The notes beneath the pieces were generated by a model. The model did no database searches. It was given only the letters and a program-made list of their open reading frames with translations, and had not been told where the DNA came from. Shown here one piece after another: positions 1-8,673 of a stretch of DNA of 56,086 nt. The stretch lies in NCBI GenBank assembly GCA_019686135.1, contig JADGHL010000017.1, positions 1 to 56,086 of the forward strand, given 5' to 3'. The stretch comes from Myxococcaceae bacterium (GTDB taxonomy: Bacteria; Myxococcota; Myxococcia; Myxococcales; Myxococcaceae). The number at the start of each line of letters is the position of its first letter. Positions within the stretch are counted from its first letter, which is position 1. The position numbers were made by a program, and so were the translations under genes.

Positions 1-1003
1 CCCAGTCGGAGGCGGCGGTGACCTCGCCGGCGAAGGTGGTGAGCCCGAGGAGGTACGCCGCGTCCTGGTACTCCTCGCGCACCAGCTGCCCCACGCTCCA
101 TTCGCCAGCCCGACCCATCGACGTGGCGCGCGCGTCGCCCAGGTGCGAGTTGTGCGCCCACACCACCATCTTCGGCGACTCGAAGCGCCAGGACAGGTGC
201 CCCATCAGCGCCTCAAGCGTCTCGGCCATGTGCCAATCGCGCAGGTTCCATGACGAGACGCCGCCGCGGTACATCATCCGGTAGTACCGCTCCGCGTCCT
301 TCACCAGGCGCGCGTTCTGCTCGGCGTAGAAGAACTCGTCCTCCGCCAGCACCTCGTCCTCGGCGAGGTACCGGGACCGCGAGCGCTGCAGCTCCAGCAA
401 CTGCTCCACTACCTCGTCCTCGCACGAGCTCTGGCCGATGGCGGCGTCGATGCCTCCCGCATGGTCGAAGCAGGCGTAGCGCCGGCGCGCCCGCTCCGCC
501 GCCTCCGGATCGACGTCCTCTAGATAGGCGATCACCTCGTCGATGGACGTGTAGAGGCTGTAGAGGTCCAGCCCGTAGAACCCCACCGCCGACCACACCT
601 CGTGGTGCGCTTCGTTGTACGCGCGCAGCCACTCCACGAAATCCGCCACCGCGCGGTTCCGCCACATCCAAGTGGGGAAGCGCAAAAAGCCCTCCAGCGC
701 CTCGACCGCGGAGGTCTCGCTGGCGATCCCGCGCACGTACCTGTTCACCCGGTAGGCGTCCGGCCAGTCCGCCTCCACCGCCACCGCCGCGAAGCCACGT
801 TCGGCGATGAGCCGCTGCGTGAGCCGGGCGCGCTCCCGGTAGAACTCCTCGGTGCCGTGGGTCGCCTCGCCGATCAGCACCACCCGCGCGTCGCCCAGCT
901 CCCGTAGCACGCGGTCGTAGTCCGACAGATCTCCCCGGAGCGGAACGGATGCCCGGGCGATCGCCTCGATCAATGACCGCTCCGTACCCCCGCCCCGCGC
1001 CAT
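1..1003 (-). CDS. Erythromycin esterase family protein (3' end outside window)
   Basis: Translating the minus strand from the ATG at 1003 gives an uninterrupted frame to the window edge (about 334 codons, C-terminus missing). The N-terminal third carries the family motif IGEATHGTEEFYRERA at about residues 43-58, then VEADWPDAYRVNRYVRG, and later WAHNSHLGDARAT. The conserved His and Glu residues in these stretches match the catalytic set of the EreA/EreB/Ere-like superfamily. Family members hydrolyse esters, and the macrolide-inactivating ones are a minority. Chromosomal myxobacterial copies are usually of unknown substrate, so macrolide resistance should not be assumed. The 128 bp upstream hold no other gene. 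Confidence 0.85.
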   Translation of the reverse strand, partial: MARGGGTERSLIEAIARASVPLRGDLSDYDRVLRELGDARVVLIGEATHGTEEFYRERARLTQRLIAERGFAAVAVEADWPDAYRVNRYVRGIASETSAVEALEGFLRFPTWMWRNRAVADFVEWLRAYNEAHHEVWSAVGFYGLDLYSLYTSIDEVIAYLEDVDPEAAERARRRYACFDHAGGIDAAIGQSSCEDEVVEQLLELQRSRSRYLAEDEVLAEDEFFYAEQNARLVKDAERYYRMMYRGGVSSWNLRDWHMAETLEALMGHLSWRFESPKMVVWAHNSHLGDARATSMGRAGEWSVGQLVREEYQDAAYLLGLTTFAGEVTAASDW

Positions 1004-1131
1004 GCCCTCGCCTCGCGTCTTCGACGTCCCCACGTCAACGGTCTGCATGCAACTGGCCGGATGCACGACGGCGCCGCACCCGCTGGCCGGGAGGGCGTGC
1101 GGGCGAGGGACGAAGGCGCGTGGTGCCGCTC

Positions 1132-1941
1132 TCAGCGCACGCGGTCTTCGGGCAGAGGCCCCGCGGGGACGCCGGCGATCTCGTCGCTGATCGCCATGAA
1201 CTTCTCCATCTCGCGCACCGTCTCGTCGGTGGCGGCGATCTCCGCCGAGAGCGCGTCGAGCTGGTTCGACACCGCGTCCACGTCGCGGATGGAGATCGAC
1301 TGCTCGTGGGTGAGCCGGAGCAGATCCTCGATCGACGCGAGCTGGTGGCTGACGATCTCCCGGCTCTCCTCCGCCTGGATGAAGCGCTGCAGCCGGAGCT
1401 CGAGGATCTGCACCCGCTTCTCCTTCACGTCGCGCAGCTTCGGGTTCGTTTCGCCGGCGAGCTCCCCGCGCAGGTCGGCCAGCTCCCGCTCGAGCGCCGC
1501 GCGATCCGCGGCGTTGAGGTACTTGCGGTAGGCGTTCAGCGTGGAGAGCAGGCGGAGGAAGTTGGTGAGCAGCGAGTCCAGCCGCGGCTCGCTGCTGGCC
1601 ACCAGCACCCCGCCGCCCGGCAGCTTGCGGTAGTTGACGAGGATCTTGTCGCGCAGCTCCTTGAGGGCGAAGTAGTGCTCCCGCTGGGACGCGGCCAGCT
1701 CCTCGAGCAGCGCCACCGTCTCCGCGGAGGGCTCCTGTTCCGCGGGAGACTGCGAACGGACCAGCCGCTGAAAGCGCGGGGAGAGCGACAACGTCCCCAG
1801 GTACACACCCTCCATGCCCAGGGCCACCAGCGCGGGGAGCGGATCGGCCATAAGGACCGAAGAGAGGGTCGCGGCGAGCAGGCCGAACAGGTTCGCCGGG
1901 ACCAGGAACGCTGCTCGCAGATAGCCGGGCTGCTTCGCCAT
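1132..1941 (-). CDS. Two-helix membrane protein with long coiled coil, third gene of a PspA operon
   Basis: 269 aa. Residues about 8-55 form two hydrophobic segments (LRAAFLVPANLFGLLAA and a second around LPALVALGMEGVYLG). The rest is charged, heptad-like and predicted to be coiled coil. I do not recognise a named family; some stretches recall TelA/toxic-anion-resistance or 5-bromo-4-chloroindolyl phosphate hydrolysis-type coiled-coil proteins, but this is weak. The ATG at 1941 shares one base with the stop of the upstream binding-protein gene (TGATG), so translation is probably coupled. The PspA-like gene comes first in the same operon, suggesting a membrane-stress or membrane-associated complex. 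Confidence 0.75.
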   Translation of the reverse strand: MAKQPGYLRAAFLVPANLFGLLAATLSSVLMADPLPALVALGMEGVYLGTLSLSPRFQRLVRSQSPAEQEPSAETVALLEELAASQREHYFALKELRDKILVNYRKLPGGGVLVASSEPRLDSLLTNFLRLLSTLNAYRKYLNAADRAALERELADLRGELAGETNPKLRDVKEKRVQILELRLQRFIQAEESREIVSHQLASIEDLLRLTHEQSISIRDVDAVSNQLDALSAEIAATDETVREMEKFMAISDEIAGVPAGPLPEDRVR

Positions 1942-3128
1942 CAGGGTCCTCGGGCTTCGGACACGTATTTGAGCGCGCCCAGGTCCCGCGTCTCCTCCGC
2001 GGCCACCGTCCCCTTCTTCACCTTCCCCAGCTTTTGGAACAGGGCCGTCGCGCTCTGGAAGAGCTCGTCGTACGTCACCGGGGCCTCTCCCGAAAGTCCG
2101 AAGAAGGCGAGGTTGTCCTGCAGCGTGGCGGGCGGGGCGCTCTTGATGGCCTCCGTCGGATCGCCCAGGTACGGCGCCACTTCGCCGAGGATGCGGGCGC
2201 CGGGCTCCGGATCGCGTAGCACCGACGCCGCGGCGTCCAGAAGCCCGCGGATGACGCGGCGGACCGCGTCCGGATATCGGGCGGCGAACTCGCCGCGAAC
2301 CACCAGCACGGAGGTGACCAGGTGCGGCGCATCCGCGGAGGTGGCCAGCACCACACCGCCGCGGTCGCGCGCCGCCAGCGACACGTCCCCGAAGAGGCCG
2401 GCCACCGCGTCCGCGCGTCCCTCGCGGAGCGCGCGGCCGGCATCCAGCGTGGAGGGCAGCGGGACCCACTTCACGTCATCGAGCGACAGCCCGCCGCGCG
2501 AGAGCGCCCACAGCAGGAAGAACCAGGCGCTGCCGTCTTCGTAGACGCCGATCCGCTTGCCGCGCAGCGCGCTCACCGAGTCCGCGCCGACCGCCGCCAG
2601 CGCCTCCTGTCCGCGGCTGCGGCCGACCAGGAGCACCGTCCGGGGCGCGGCGTCCCTGAGGTCGGGAAGCCAGGCGGCCAGCCGGTCCACGGTGACGATC
2701 GCCATGTCCACGCCGCCGTTGTCCGCGCCGCGGGCCAGCGCCGTCTTCAGCTCGCCCTCGCGGGCGTAGACGATGGCGGAGGCGTCCAGCGCATAGTCGG
2801 ATTTGAACAACCCGGCGCGCCGATCCTCCGCGGAGGGCGCCACGTCCGGCTGCACCGCGCTCCCGGTGGCGAGCAAAAGCGCTGCGGACGACCCTCGGGG
2901 TGTGAAGCCGATGAGCGTGGGCCGAAGCGGCACGGACGCGATGTCCCCCACCGGCGCGGCCACCCCGGCGGGAAAATCGCCGGCGGTCAGCTTCACGGGC
3001 GGCGCCGCGCGGGGGAACAGGCGAGCCTGCAGCCGGTCCAGGTAGCCCATCCGCGAGGCGGTCACCCACCCTGCGGCGAGGACCACCAGCGCGAGGAAGA
3101 CCAGAAGACCGGGGCCGCGCTTGAGCAT
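1941..3128 (-). CDS. Membrane-anchored NMT1/SsuA-type substrate-binding protein
   Basis: 395 aa. One N-terminal hydrophobic segment (residues about 8-25, no lipobox cysteine) acts as an anchor or uncleaved signal. The remainder resembles the periplasmic binding fold of NitT/TauT-type (NMT1/THI5-like) ABC systems: the stretches MAIVTVDRLAAWLPDL, LRGKRIGVYEDGSAWFFLL and VTSVLVVRGEFAARYPD are typical. No permease or ATPase is encoded nearby. Instead it lies 16 nt downstream of the PspA-like gene and overlaps the coiled-coil gene, so it may serve as a ligand sensor or scaffold rather than a transporter part. The latter is inference. Confidence 0.8.
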   Translation of the reverse strand: MLKRGPGLLVFLALVVLAAGWVTASRMGYLDRLQARLFPRAAPPVKLTAGDFPAGVAAPVGDIASVPLRPTLIGFTPRGSSAALLLATGSAVQPDVAPSAEDRRAGLFKSDYALDASAIVYAREGELKTALARGADNGGVDMAIVTVDRLAAWLPDLRDAAPRTVLLVGRSRGQEALAAVGADSVSALRGKRIGVYEDGSAWFFLLWALSRGGLSLDDVKWVPLPSTLDAGRALREGRADAVAGLFGDVSLAARDRGGVVLATSADAPHLVTSVLVVRGEFAARYPDAVRRVIRGLLDAAASVLRDPEPGARILGEVAPYLGDPTEAIKSAPPATLQDNLAFFGLSGEAPVTYDELFQSATALFQKLGKVKKGTVAAEETRDLGALKYVSEARGP

Positions 3129-3144
3129 GCGCTTTCTGCCCGGC

Positions 3145-3882
3145 CTACTTGATCTCCACCTTCTTGCCGATGGTCTTCTCGCCGCCCCCGCCCGAGACGT
3201 CGGACACCGGCGCCGGGCTCTCGAGGCCCATCTCCAGCTTGAATTGCTTCACCAGCTCCTGCGCCTGGATCCGCTCGGCCTCCTCTTCGATCGACACCGC
3301 CTGATGGTCGACCGACTCCAGCGCCATCTGCATCCGCGCCTCGTTGATCGCCGTCTGCTCCTCGACCTTGCGGATCATCTCGTCGTGGGTGGCGTCGATG
3401 CCGGCGACCTGGAAGGACTCCATCGCGTCCGCCACCTTCGACTGCCACCGGGCGCGGCGGGCGTCGCGGATCGCGGCCATGGCCTCGGCGGTCTTGCGCT
3501 CCTTCTCGCGCATGAACGCCTTCTTCACCGTGAGCGCCTTCTCGTAGGCCGCCCGCGCGGTGGCGAGCTGCTGTTCGTTGCGCCCCAGCGCCGCCTTCTC
3601 CATCTGCAGCCGCGTGGCGTACTGCGCCGCGAGATCGTCCCGGCCGGCCTGGATCGCCGCCTTCACCTTGGCGGTGAGGTCGTTGATCTCGGCCTTGTAC
3701 TTCTGGTTCTCCTTCTCGAGCAGAGTCACGTTCGCCCGCACCATGGCGATGGACTCGTTCATCTTCGGGACCTGGTCATTCATGTCCCGGATGTTCTGTT
3801 CGAGGATCAGCTCCGGATCTTCGATCGAGCTCACGAAGAAGCCGAAGAAGCTGCGCAACGCTCTGGTGAACCGGTTCCACAT
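3145..3882 (-). CDS. PspA/IM30 family protein
   Basis: 245 aa, close to the family's usual 220-260. The N-terminus (RALRSFFGFFVSSIEDPE) is the amphipathic membrane-binding helix. It is followed by the typical long helical hairpin with EQNIRDMNDQVPKMNESIA and an Ala/Lys/Glu-rich coiled coil to about residue 215. PspA/IM30/Vipp1 proteins are ESCRT-III relatives that polymerise on damaged inner membrane. A Gly-rich linker and a Lys-rich tail (GEKTIGKKVEIK) end the protein. It is the first gene of a three-gene minus-strand operon with the anchored binding protein and the coiled-coil protein. No PspF-like regulator is visible in the window. Confidence 0.9.
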   Translation of the reverse strand: MWNRFTRALRSFFGFFVSSIEDPELILEQNIRDMNDQVPKMNESIAMVRANVTLLEKENQKYKAEINDLTAKVKAAIQAGRDDLAAQYATRLQMEKAALGRNEQQLATARAAYEKALTVKKAFMREKERKTAEAMAAIRDARRARWQSKVADAMESFQVAGIDATHDEMIRKVEEQTAINEARMQMALESVDHQAVSIEEEAERIQAQELVKQFKLEMGLESPAPVSDVSGGGGEKTIGKKVEIK

Positions 3883-4033
3883 GGCCTGACGTCCTTTTCG
3901 ACGGCGCGGGTGATTGGGACCTTGAACGGCTGGGGTACGCCGCGGCGCTCCTTTGATTGCCGAGTGATGGCCGAACCTAACCTTTGGCGCAACACCCTGT
4001 CCCGGCAGATGTTCCCCCGGCTGCGCGGCTGCC

Positions 4034-5362
4034 CTACGCCACCGCGTCGGCGATCCGCTGGGCGTGCGTGCGCGCCGCTTCCAGCACCGCGTCCAGGTCC
4101 AACGTGCGCAGGGTGCGATCGCGCATCACCACCCGGCCGTCGATCAACACGTCGCGCACGTTCTGCGACTGCGCGGAGTAGACGATCTGCGAGACCACGT
4201 CCTCGCCGCCCGGGGTGGAGTGCGGGCAATCGAGCTCCAGCACCGCCAGGTCCGCCCGCTTCCCGGGTTCGATCGACCCGAGCTCGTCCTCCAGCCCGAG
4301 CGCCCGCGCGCCGCCCAGGGTGGCCATCTCCAGCACCTGCTGCGCGGACATGGAGGTGGGGCCGGTGCGCGGCTTGTGGATCAACGCCGCGAGCCGCATC
4401 TCCACGAACATGTCGAGGTTGTTGTTGCAGGGCGCGCCGTCCGCGCCGAGGCACACCTGCACCCGGTCCGCGAGCAGCTCGGGGATGCGGGCCACCCCGC
4501 TGGCGAGCTTGAGGTTGGAGCTGGGGCAGTGGCACACCACCGTGCCGGTCTCGCGCAACAGCCGCTGCTCCTTCGCGGTGAGCCACACGCAGTGCGCGAA
4601 GGTGACGTGCTTCCCCGACACGCCGAGGTCGTGGAAGTACTCCACGTTGTCCCGCCCGGTGCGCTGGCGGACCAGATCGCACTCGGTGGCGTTCTCGCTG
4701 GCGTGCGTGTGGATGCGGACGCCCAGCGCCTTCGCCTGCGCGGCCACCTCGCGGAGCAACTCTTCGGTGCAGGAGAGCACGAACCTTGGCGCGAACGCGT
4801 AGCGCAGCCGCCCACCCTCCGAGAGGTGCCAGTCGCGGATGAGCCGCAGGCTCTCGTCGATCGACGCCTTCGTGGATTCGCGCAGCCCGGCGGGGACGCC
4901 CTGGCCGGCGTCCATCATCGCTTTGCCGCCGGTGAGCCGGAACCCGCAGTCCCGCGCGGACTCGAAGATGGCGTCCGTGTGGCGGACGGTGCCCATGTCC
5001 AGGGCGGCGGTGGAGCCGCCGCGGATGAGCTCGGCGAAGGTGAGGTCGGCGGAGGCGCGCATCGAGGCGAAGTCGTGGGCGGCCTCCATCGGCCAGATCC
5101 GTTCGCGCAGCCAATCCAGGAGCTCCAGCCCGTCGGCGCGGTTGCGGAGCAGGGTCTGGCAGGCGTGCAGGTGCCCGTGGACGAAGCCGGGGATCACCAC
5201 GCAGCCGGAGGCATCCAGCGTCTGGCGGGGGCGCTTGCCCGCGCGGAGGTTCCGGCCGATGCGGGCGATGCGGCCGTCCTCGATCAGGACGTCCACGCCG
5301 CGCAACACCTCGCGCGCGGCGTTCATCGTCACGACCGTCGCGTTCTCGATGACGAGGCTCAA
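4034..5362 (-). CDS. MTA/SAH (or 5'-deoxyadenosine/adenosine) deaminase, amidohydrolase family
   Basis: 442 aa from the TTG at 5362, which has GGAG five bases upstream and begins at the family's usual LVIENATVVTM start. The longer frame upstream adds only low-complexity residues. The protein is a cytosolic TIM-barrel amidohydrolase: HGHLHACQ near residues 62-66 supplies the H-x-H metal ligands, HTHASEN and FAHCVWL give further histidines, and GADGAPCNNNLD supplies the metal aspartate. This subfamily removes the 6-amino group of S-adenosylhomocysteine, methylthioadenosine or 5'-deoxyadenosine. The exact purine cannot be read from sequence. Cytidine deaminase and purine nucleoside phosphorylase genes nearby favour a salvage role. 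Confidence 0.88.
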   Translation of the reverse strand: MSLVIENATVVTMNAAREVLRGVDVLIEDGRIARIGRNLRAGKRPRQTLDASGCVVIPGFVHGHLHACQTLLRNRADGLELLDWLRERIWPMEAAHDFASMRASADLTFAELIRGGSTAALDMGTVRHTDAIFESARDCGFRLTGGKAMMDAGQGVPAGLRESTKASIDESLRLIRDWHLSEGGRLRYAFAPRFVLSCTEELLREVAAQAKALGVRIHTHASENATECDLVRQRTGRDNVEYFHDLGVSGKHVTFAHCVWLTAKEQRLLRETGTVVCHCPSSNLKLASGVARIPELLADRVQVCLGADGAPCNNNLDMFVEMRLAALIHKPRTGPTSMSAQQVLEMATLGGARALGLEDELGSIEPGKRADLAVLELDCPHSTPGGEDVVSQIVYSAQSQNVRDVLIDGRVVMRDRTLRTLDLDAVLEAARTHAQRIADAVA

Positions 5363-5441
5363 ACCGTCTCCGCTCTTAGCATGACTGCCCGGGGAGGCCA
5401 GAGATTGCCGGCGCGAAAGCCGCCCTGCTATCCCCGAGCGC

Positions 5442-8132
5442 ATGGGTGCTCTCCTTCGCCGCGTCCCCACCGCCCCGGTTCTGCCGCTCCTTGTTGCCCT
5501 CGCATCCGGCTGCGAACCGGTCATCCCGCAGGATCCGCCACCGCCCCACCGCGTGGTGGCGCTGTTCGACCCCGCGGCGGAGCCGCCGGTGACGCCGAAG
5601 CCGAACGACCTGGCCATCGACCCGGCGACGGGACTTCTGAACGTGCCGGATGCGCCGGAGGACTCCGAGGCAGACCGCGCCTTCCACCGCTACCTGCGCA
5701 CCCTCGACGGCTTTCCCACCTCCGCCACCGCCACGGCCACCTTCAGCGAGCCGCTCGATCCCGCCACGCTGACCGTGGACACGGTGCGCGTGCTCGACAT
5801 CACCGACCCCGCCCACGTGAGCGAGCTGCACGACGGGGTGACCCTCTCATGGAACGCGGAGAAGGAACGGCTGGAGGTGAAGGCGCCGTGGCAGCTCGCG
5901 CACCGCTACGCGGTGGCGGTGCGGGCCGGGCCGGAGGGCGTCCGGAGCAGAAACGGCGACGAGGCGGTGGGCTCCCCGGCGTTCGTCCTTCTGCGCGCGA
6001 AGAACACCCTGGTCACCTGCGAGGACCTCGCCGCGCCGGACTGTCACAGCGCCACCAGCCTCATCAGCGGGGAGGACGCGGACGCGCGGGCCGTCACGCT
6101 CGAGCGCGCGCGGCGGTGGCTCGAACCCGGCCTCGACTACCTCGACGCCCGGGGCATCACCCGCGAAGAGCTGGCGGTGGCCTGGAGTTTCCGCACGCCG
6201 TCGCAGCCGCTCGTGACCTTCGATCCGGCGAACCAGATCGTCCCCTTCCCCAACGACGCTCTGATGCAGGGCGGAAAGGTGAACCTCCCCGCGCGGCCGG
6301 ACGACGACGCGCAGCTGGCAGCGCTCAAGGCGATGCTGAACACGCTGGATGGGTTCTCCACCACCGCGTCGCTCCTGACCGAGCTGGGGGACGACACCGG
6401 CGCGACGTCCGGGCGGATCGACGCCGGGTCGCTCGATCCGTCGCAGTTCCTCCTCGTGAACCTGTCCAATCCGAACGAGACCGTGGAGGTGATCGTCACC
6501 TGCCGCGCCTGTGGCCGCGCGGATGAGGCCCCCGGCGAGGAGCCGGACCAGCTGGCGCTCAAGCCGGCGCGGCCGCTGCGCGGACACACCCCGTGGGCGC
6601 TGTTCTGGCTCAAGGGCGCCAGGGGGCTCGACGGTCGCGCAGTGGCGGCCAACCCCACCTTCGCGCTCGCGCGCCTCGACACGCCGCTGGAGGTGGACGG
6701 CGTCAGCCAGCTCGACGGCGTGGACGACGAGACCGCCGCGCGACTGGAGCCGTTGCGCCAGCGGCTGCACCCACTCTTCGCGGTCACCGACGCGCGCGGG
6801 ATTGCGCGGGAGGACATCCTGCTCGCCTGGAGCTTCCGCACGCTCTCCGTCTCCGAGCCACTGGCGGCGCTGACCGCCCTGCCGGCGACCGCCTGGAACC
6901 TGTCGACCCAGATCTCCGGCAACCTGACCGACGTCGACCTCTCGCCGCTCGCGCTCGCCTCTGCGATCTCCGGCGTGGACTTCCACAGCGAGATACGGGC
7001 CGCGAAAGAGGGCGAGTTCTCCACCGGGCTCGCGCTCGATCCCACCGCGGAGGAGGTGCTCGGGGATGGGACGACGCGGCCCACCGAGGGCGCCTTCACC
7101 GACGCGCTCTTGCAGGTCCCCCGGCGCGAGGCCCTGCGGTTCATCCTCTTTCTGCCGAAGACCGCGAAGTACCCGGATGGACGGATCCCCATCCTCATCT
7201 TCCAGCACGGCCTGGGCGGCGGGCGGCGGCACGCGTCGCTTCTGGCCAACACCGCCGCGAAGCACGGCTACGCGCTCGTGGCGATCGACGCGCCGCTACA
7301 CGGGGACCGGTCGTTCTGCCAGTCGGACAACGAGTGCGTGGCGGGCACGAGCTGCCTCAACCACCGCTGCCCGGGCGGCTACCGGTCGAGCGATCCCACC
7401 GGGACCCCGGACATCTCGGGCAACCAGTTCGTCTCCATCTCCAACCCGTTCTACACGCGCGACCACTTCCGCCAGGCGGTGATTGACCTCGCCCAGCTGG
7501 TGCGGGTGGTGCAGGACACGGACAAGGGGATCGGCGCGATCAGCGTGGACGATCCGTCCACCCCGCCGCCGGAGAAGCTGGACGTCTCGGAGATTGGCTT
7601 CGTCGGCCAGTCGCTGGGCGGGATCATCGGCGCTTTGGCCACCGCGGCGATCCCCGACCTGCCCGCCGCTACGCTGAACGTCCCCGGCGGTTCGCAGACC
7701 GACATCATCCTGCGCGCCACCGATCCCGCGTTCGAGGCGATCAAGGCGGAGCTCGACGCGTCGCTCGAGGCGCGCGGGATGACGCCGGGCTCGCAGCGGT
7801 ACGAGGAGTTCCTCGACACCGCGCGGTGGATCATGGATCCGGCGGATCCGCAGAACTTCGGCCGCCACTTCATTGCCGAACCGCTGACCAATCCGCTGAC
7901 CGGCTCGCCGATGCCGCGCAAGTACGTCTTCGTCTCCTGGACGGAGGGCGACCCGGTGGTCCCCAACTACTGCACCGACCTGTTGCTCCAGAGCATCGAC
8001 GTGGGGACCTTCGCGGACCATTTCCAGAGCAAGCAGTACCCCGGGGGTGATCACGCCTTTTTGCTCAACGTCCTCAACGGCCCGTTCGCGCAGGCGGCGC
8101 AGGAGGACGCGGTGGGCTGGGTGGACCGCTGA
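5442..8132 (+). CDS. Large lipoprotein esterase/lipase of the alpha/beta-hydrolase fold
   Basis: 896 aa. A signal peptide ends in the lipobox ALASGC (Cys about 24). Residues about 30-480 consist of two homologous modules resembling the bacterial virulence-factor lipase N-terminal region: each has a FDP...PND start, a TLDGF segment and ends in DARGI-REE/D-AWSFRT. The hydrolase domain follows, with FQHGLGGGRRH (oxyanion loop), VGQSLGGIIG (nucleophile Ser), and GGDHAFLL (likely His). A small Cys cluster (CQSDNECVAGTSCLNHRC) is inserted in the hydrolase domain; similar clusters are common in myxobacterial surface proteins. It is probably displayed on the cell envelope; substrate unknown. Confidence 0.85.
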   Translation: MGALLRRVPTAPVLPLLVALASGCEPVIPQDPPPPHRVVALFDPAAEPPVTPKPNDLAIDPATGLLNVPDAPEDSEADRAFHRYLRTLDGFPTSATATATFSEPLDPATLTVDTVRVLDITDPAHVSELHDGVTLSWNAEKERLEVKAPWQLAHRYAVAVRAGPEGVRSRNGDEAVGSPAFVLLRAKNTLVTCEDLAAPDCHSATSLISGEDADARAVTLERARRWLEPGLDYLDARGITREELAVAWSFRTPSQPLVTFDPANQIVPFPNDALMQGGKVNLPARPDDDAQLAALKAMLNTLDGFSTTASLLTELGDDTGATSGRIDAGSLDPSQFLLVNLSNPNETVEVIVTCRACGRADEAPGEEPDQLALKPARPLRGHTPWALFWLKGARGLDGRAVAANPTFALARLDTPLEVDGVSQLDGVDDETAARLEPLRQRLHPLFAVTDARGIAREDILLAWSFRTLSVSEPLAALTALPATAWNLSTQISGNLTDVDLSPLALASAISGVDFHSEIRAAKEGEFSTGLALDPTAEEVLGDGTTRPTEGAFTDALLQVPRREALRFILFLPKTAKYPDGRIPILIFQHGLGGGRRHASLLANTAAKHGYALVAIDAPLHGDRSFCQSDNECVAGTSCLNHRCPGGYRSSDPTGTPDISGNQFVSISNPFYTRDHFRQAVIDLAQLVRVVQDTDKGIGAISVDDPSTPPPEKLDVSEIGFVGQSLGGIIGALATAAIPDLPAATLNVPGGSQTDIILRATDPAFEAIKAELDASLEARGMTPGSQRYEEFLDTARWIMDPADPQNFGRHFIAEPLTNPLTGSPMPRKYVFVSWTEGDPVVPNYCTDLLLQSIDVGTFADHFQSKQYPGGDHAFLLNVLNGPFAQAAQEDAVGWVDR

Positions 8133-8136
8133 ACGG

Positions 8137-8541
8137 CTACAGGTAGTCCCGCGTAAACGCGTGCGGGAGCAGCTCCCCGAGCGTGTAGCGCGCCTCGTCT
8201 CCGCCGGGCGCGCGGCTGCGCACCGGGGTGTCGGGATCCGCGAACTCGGCGATCACCTGGCGGCACATCCCGCAGGGCGGGCAGGCCCGCTTCGTGTTCG
8301 CCACCACCGCCACCGCGCGCACCCGCGTCGCGCCCTCCGCCACGGCGCGGGCGATCGCGTTTCGTTCGGCGCACACGGTCAGCCCGTACGACGAGTTTTC
8401 CACGTTCGCGCCGGCGTGCACCCGCCCGTCCTCGGCGAGCACCGCCGCGCCCACCGGGAACTTCGAATAAGGCGCGTACGCGCGCTGTTGCGCGGCTCGT
8501 GCAGCGTCGAACAGCTGCTCCCACGGGATGTCTTCTGCCAT
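8137..8541 (-). CDS. cdd: Cytidine deaminase
   Basis: 134 aa from the ATG at 8541, which has GGGAGG four bases upstream; an in-frame TTG 12 bases earlier overlaps that ribosome-binding site and is less likely. It deaminates (deoxy)cytidine to (deoxy)uridine in the cytosol. Visible motifs are FPVGAAVLAEDG, VENSSYGLTVCAERNAI with the zinc cysteine and catalytic Glu, and CPPCGMCRQVI with the other two zinc cysteines. Length and order fit the homotetrameric short CDA type. It converges with the esterase gene (4 bp between stops). It supplies substrate for the pyrimidine nucleoside phosphorylase encoded at 16.5 kb. Confidence 0.95.
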   Translation of the reverse strand: MAEDIPWEQLFDAARAAQQRAYAPYSKFPVGAAVLAEDGRVHAGANVENSSYGLTVCAERNAIARAVAEGATRVRAVAVVANTKRACPPCGMCRQVIAEFADPDTPVRSRAPGGDEARYTLGELLPHAFTRDYL

Positions 8542-8673
8542 CGACCCTCCCAAGGCCTGCCCCTACTCTTTCCCGGCCTGCGGGCGCGCGCCACTCCCCG
8601 GCCCACGTATCGTCCGCCCGCCACCGCCGGATCCGGGGCATCCGGCGCGGGCCCTTTCGCAGAAGGAGGTCGC

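Noticed and set aside
1-1003. Macrolide-resistance gene
   Set aside because: The family is clear but most chromosomal members are not proven resistance genes. There is no mobile element or resistance cluster.
949-2544. Long plus-strand open frame over the PspA-operon genes
   Set aside because: Composition (Arg/His-rich, no family motifs) and the clear minus-strand proteins in the same place show it is a high-GC shadow frame.
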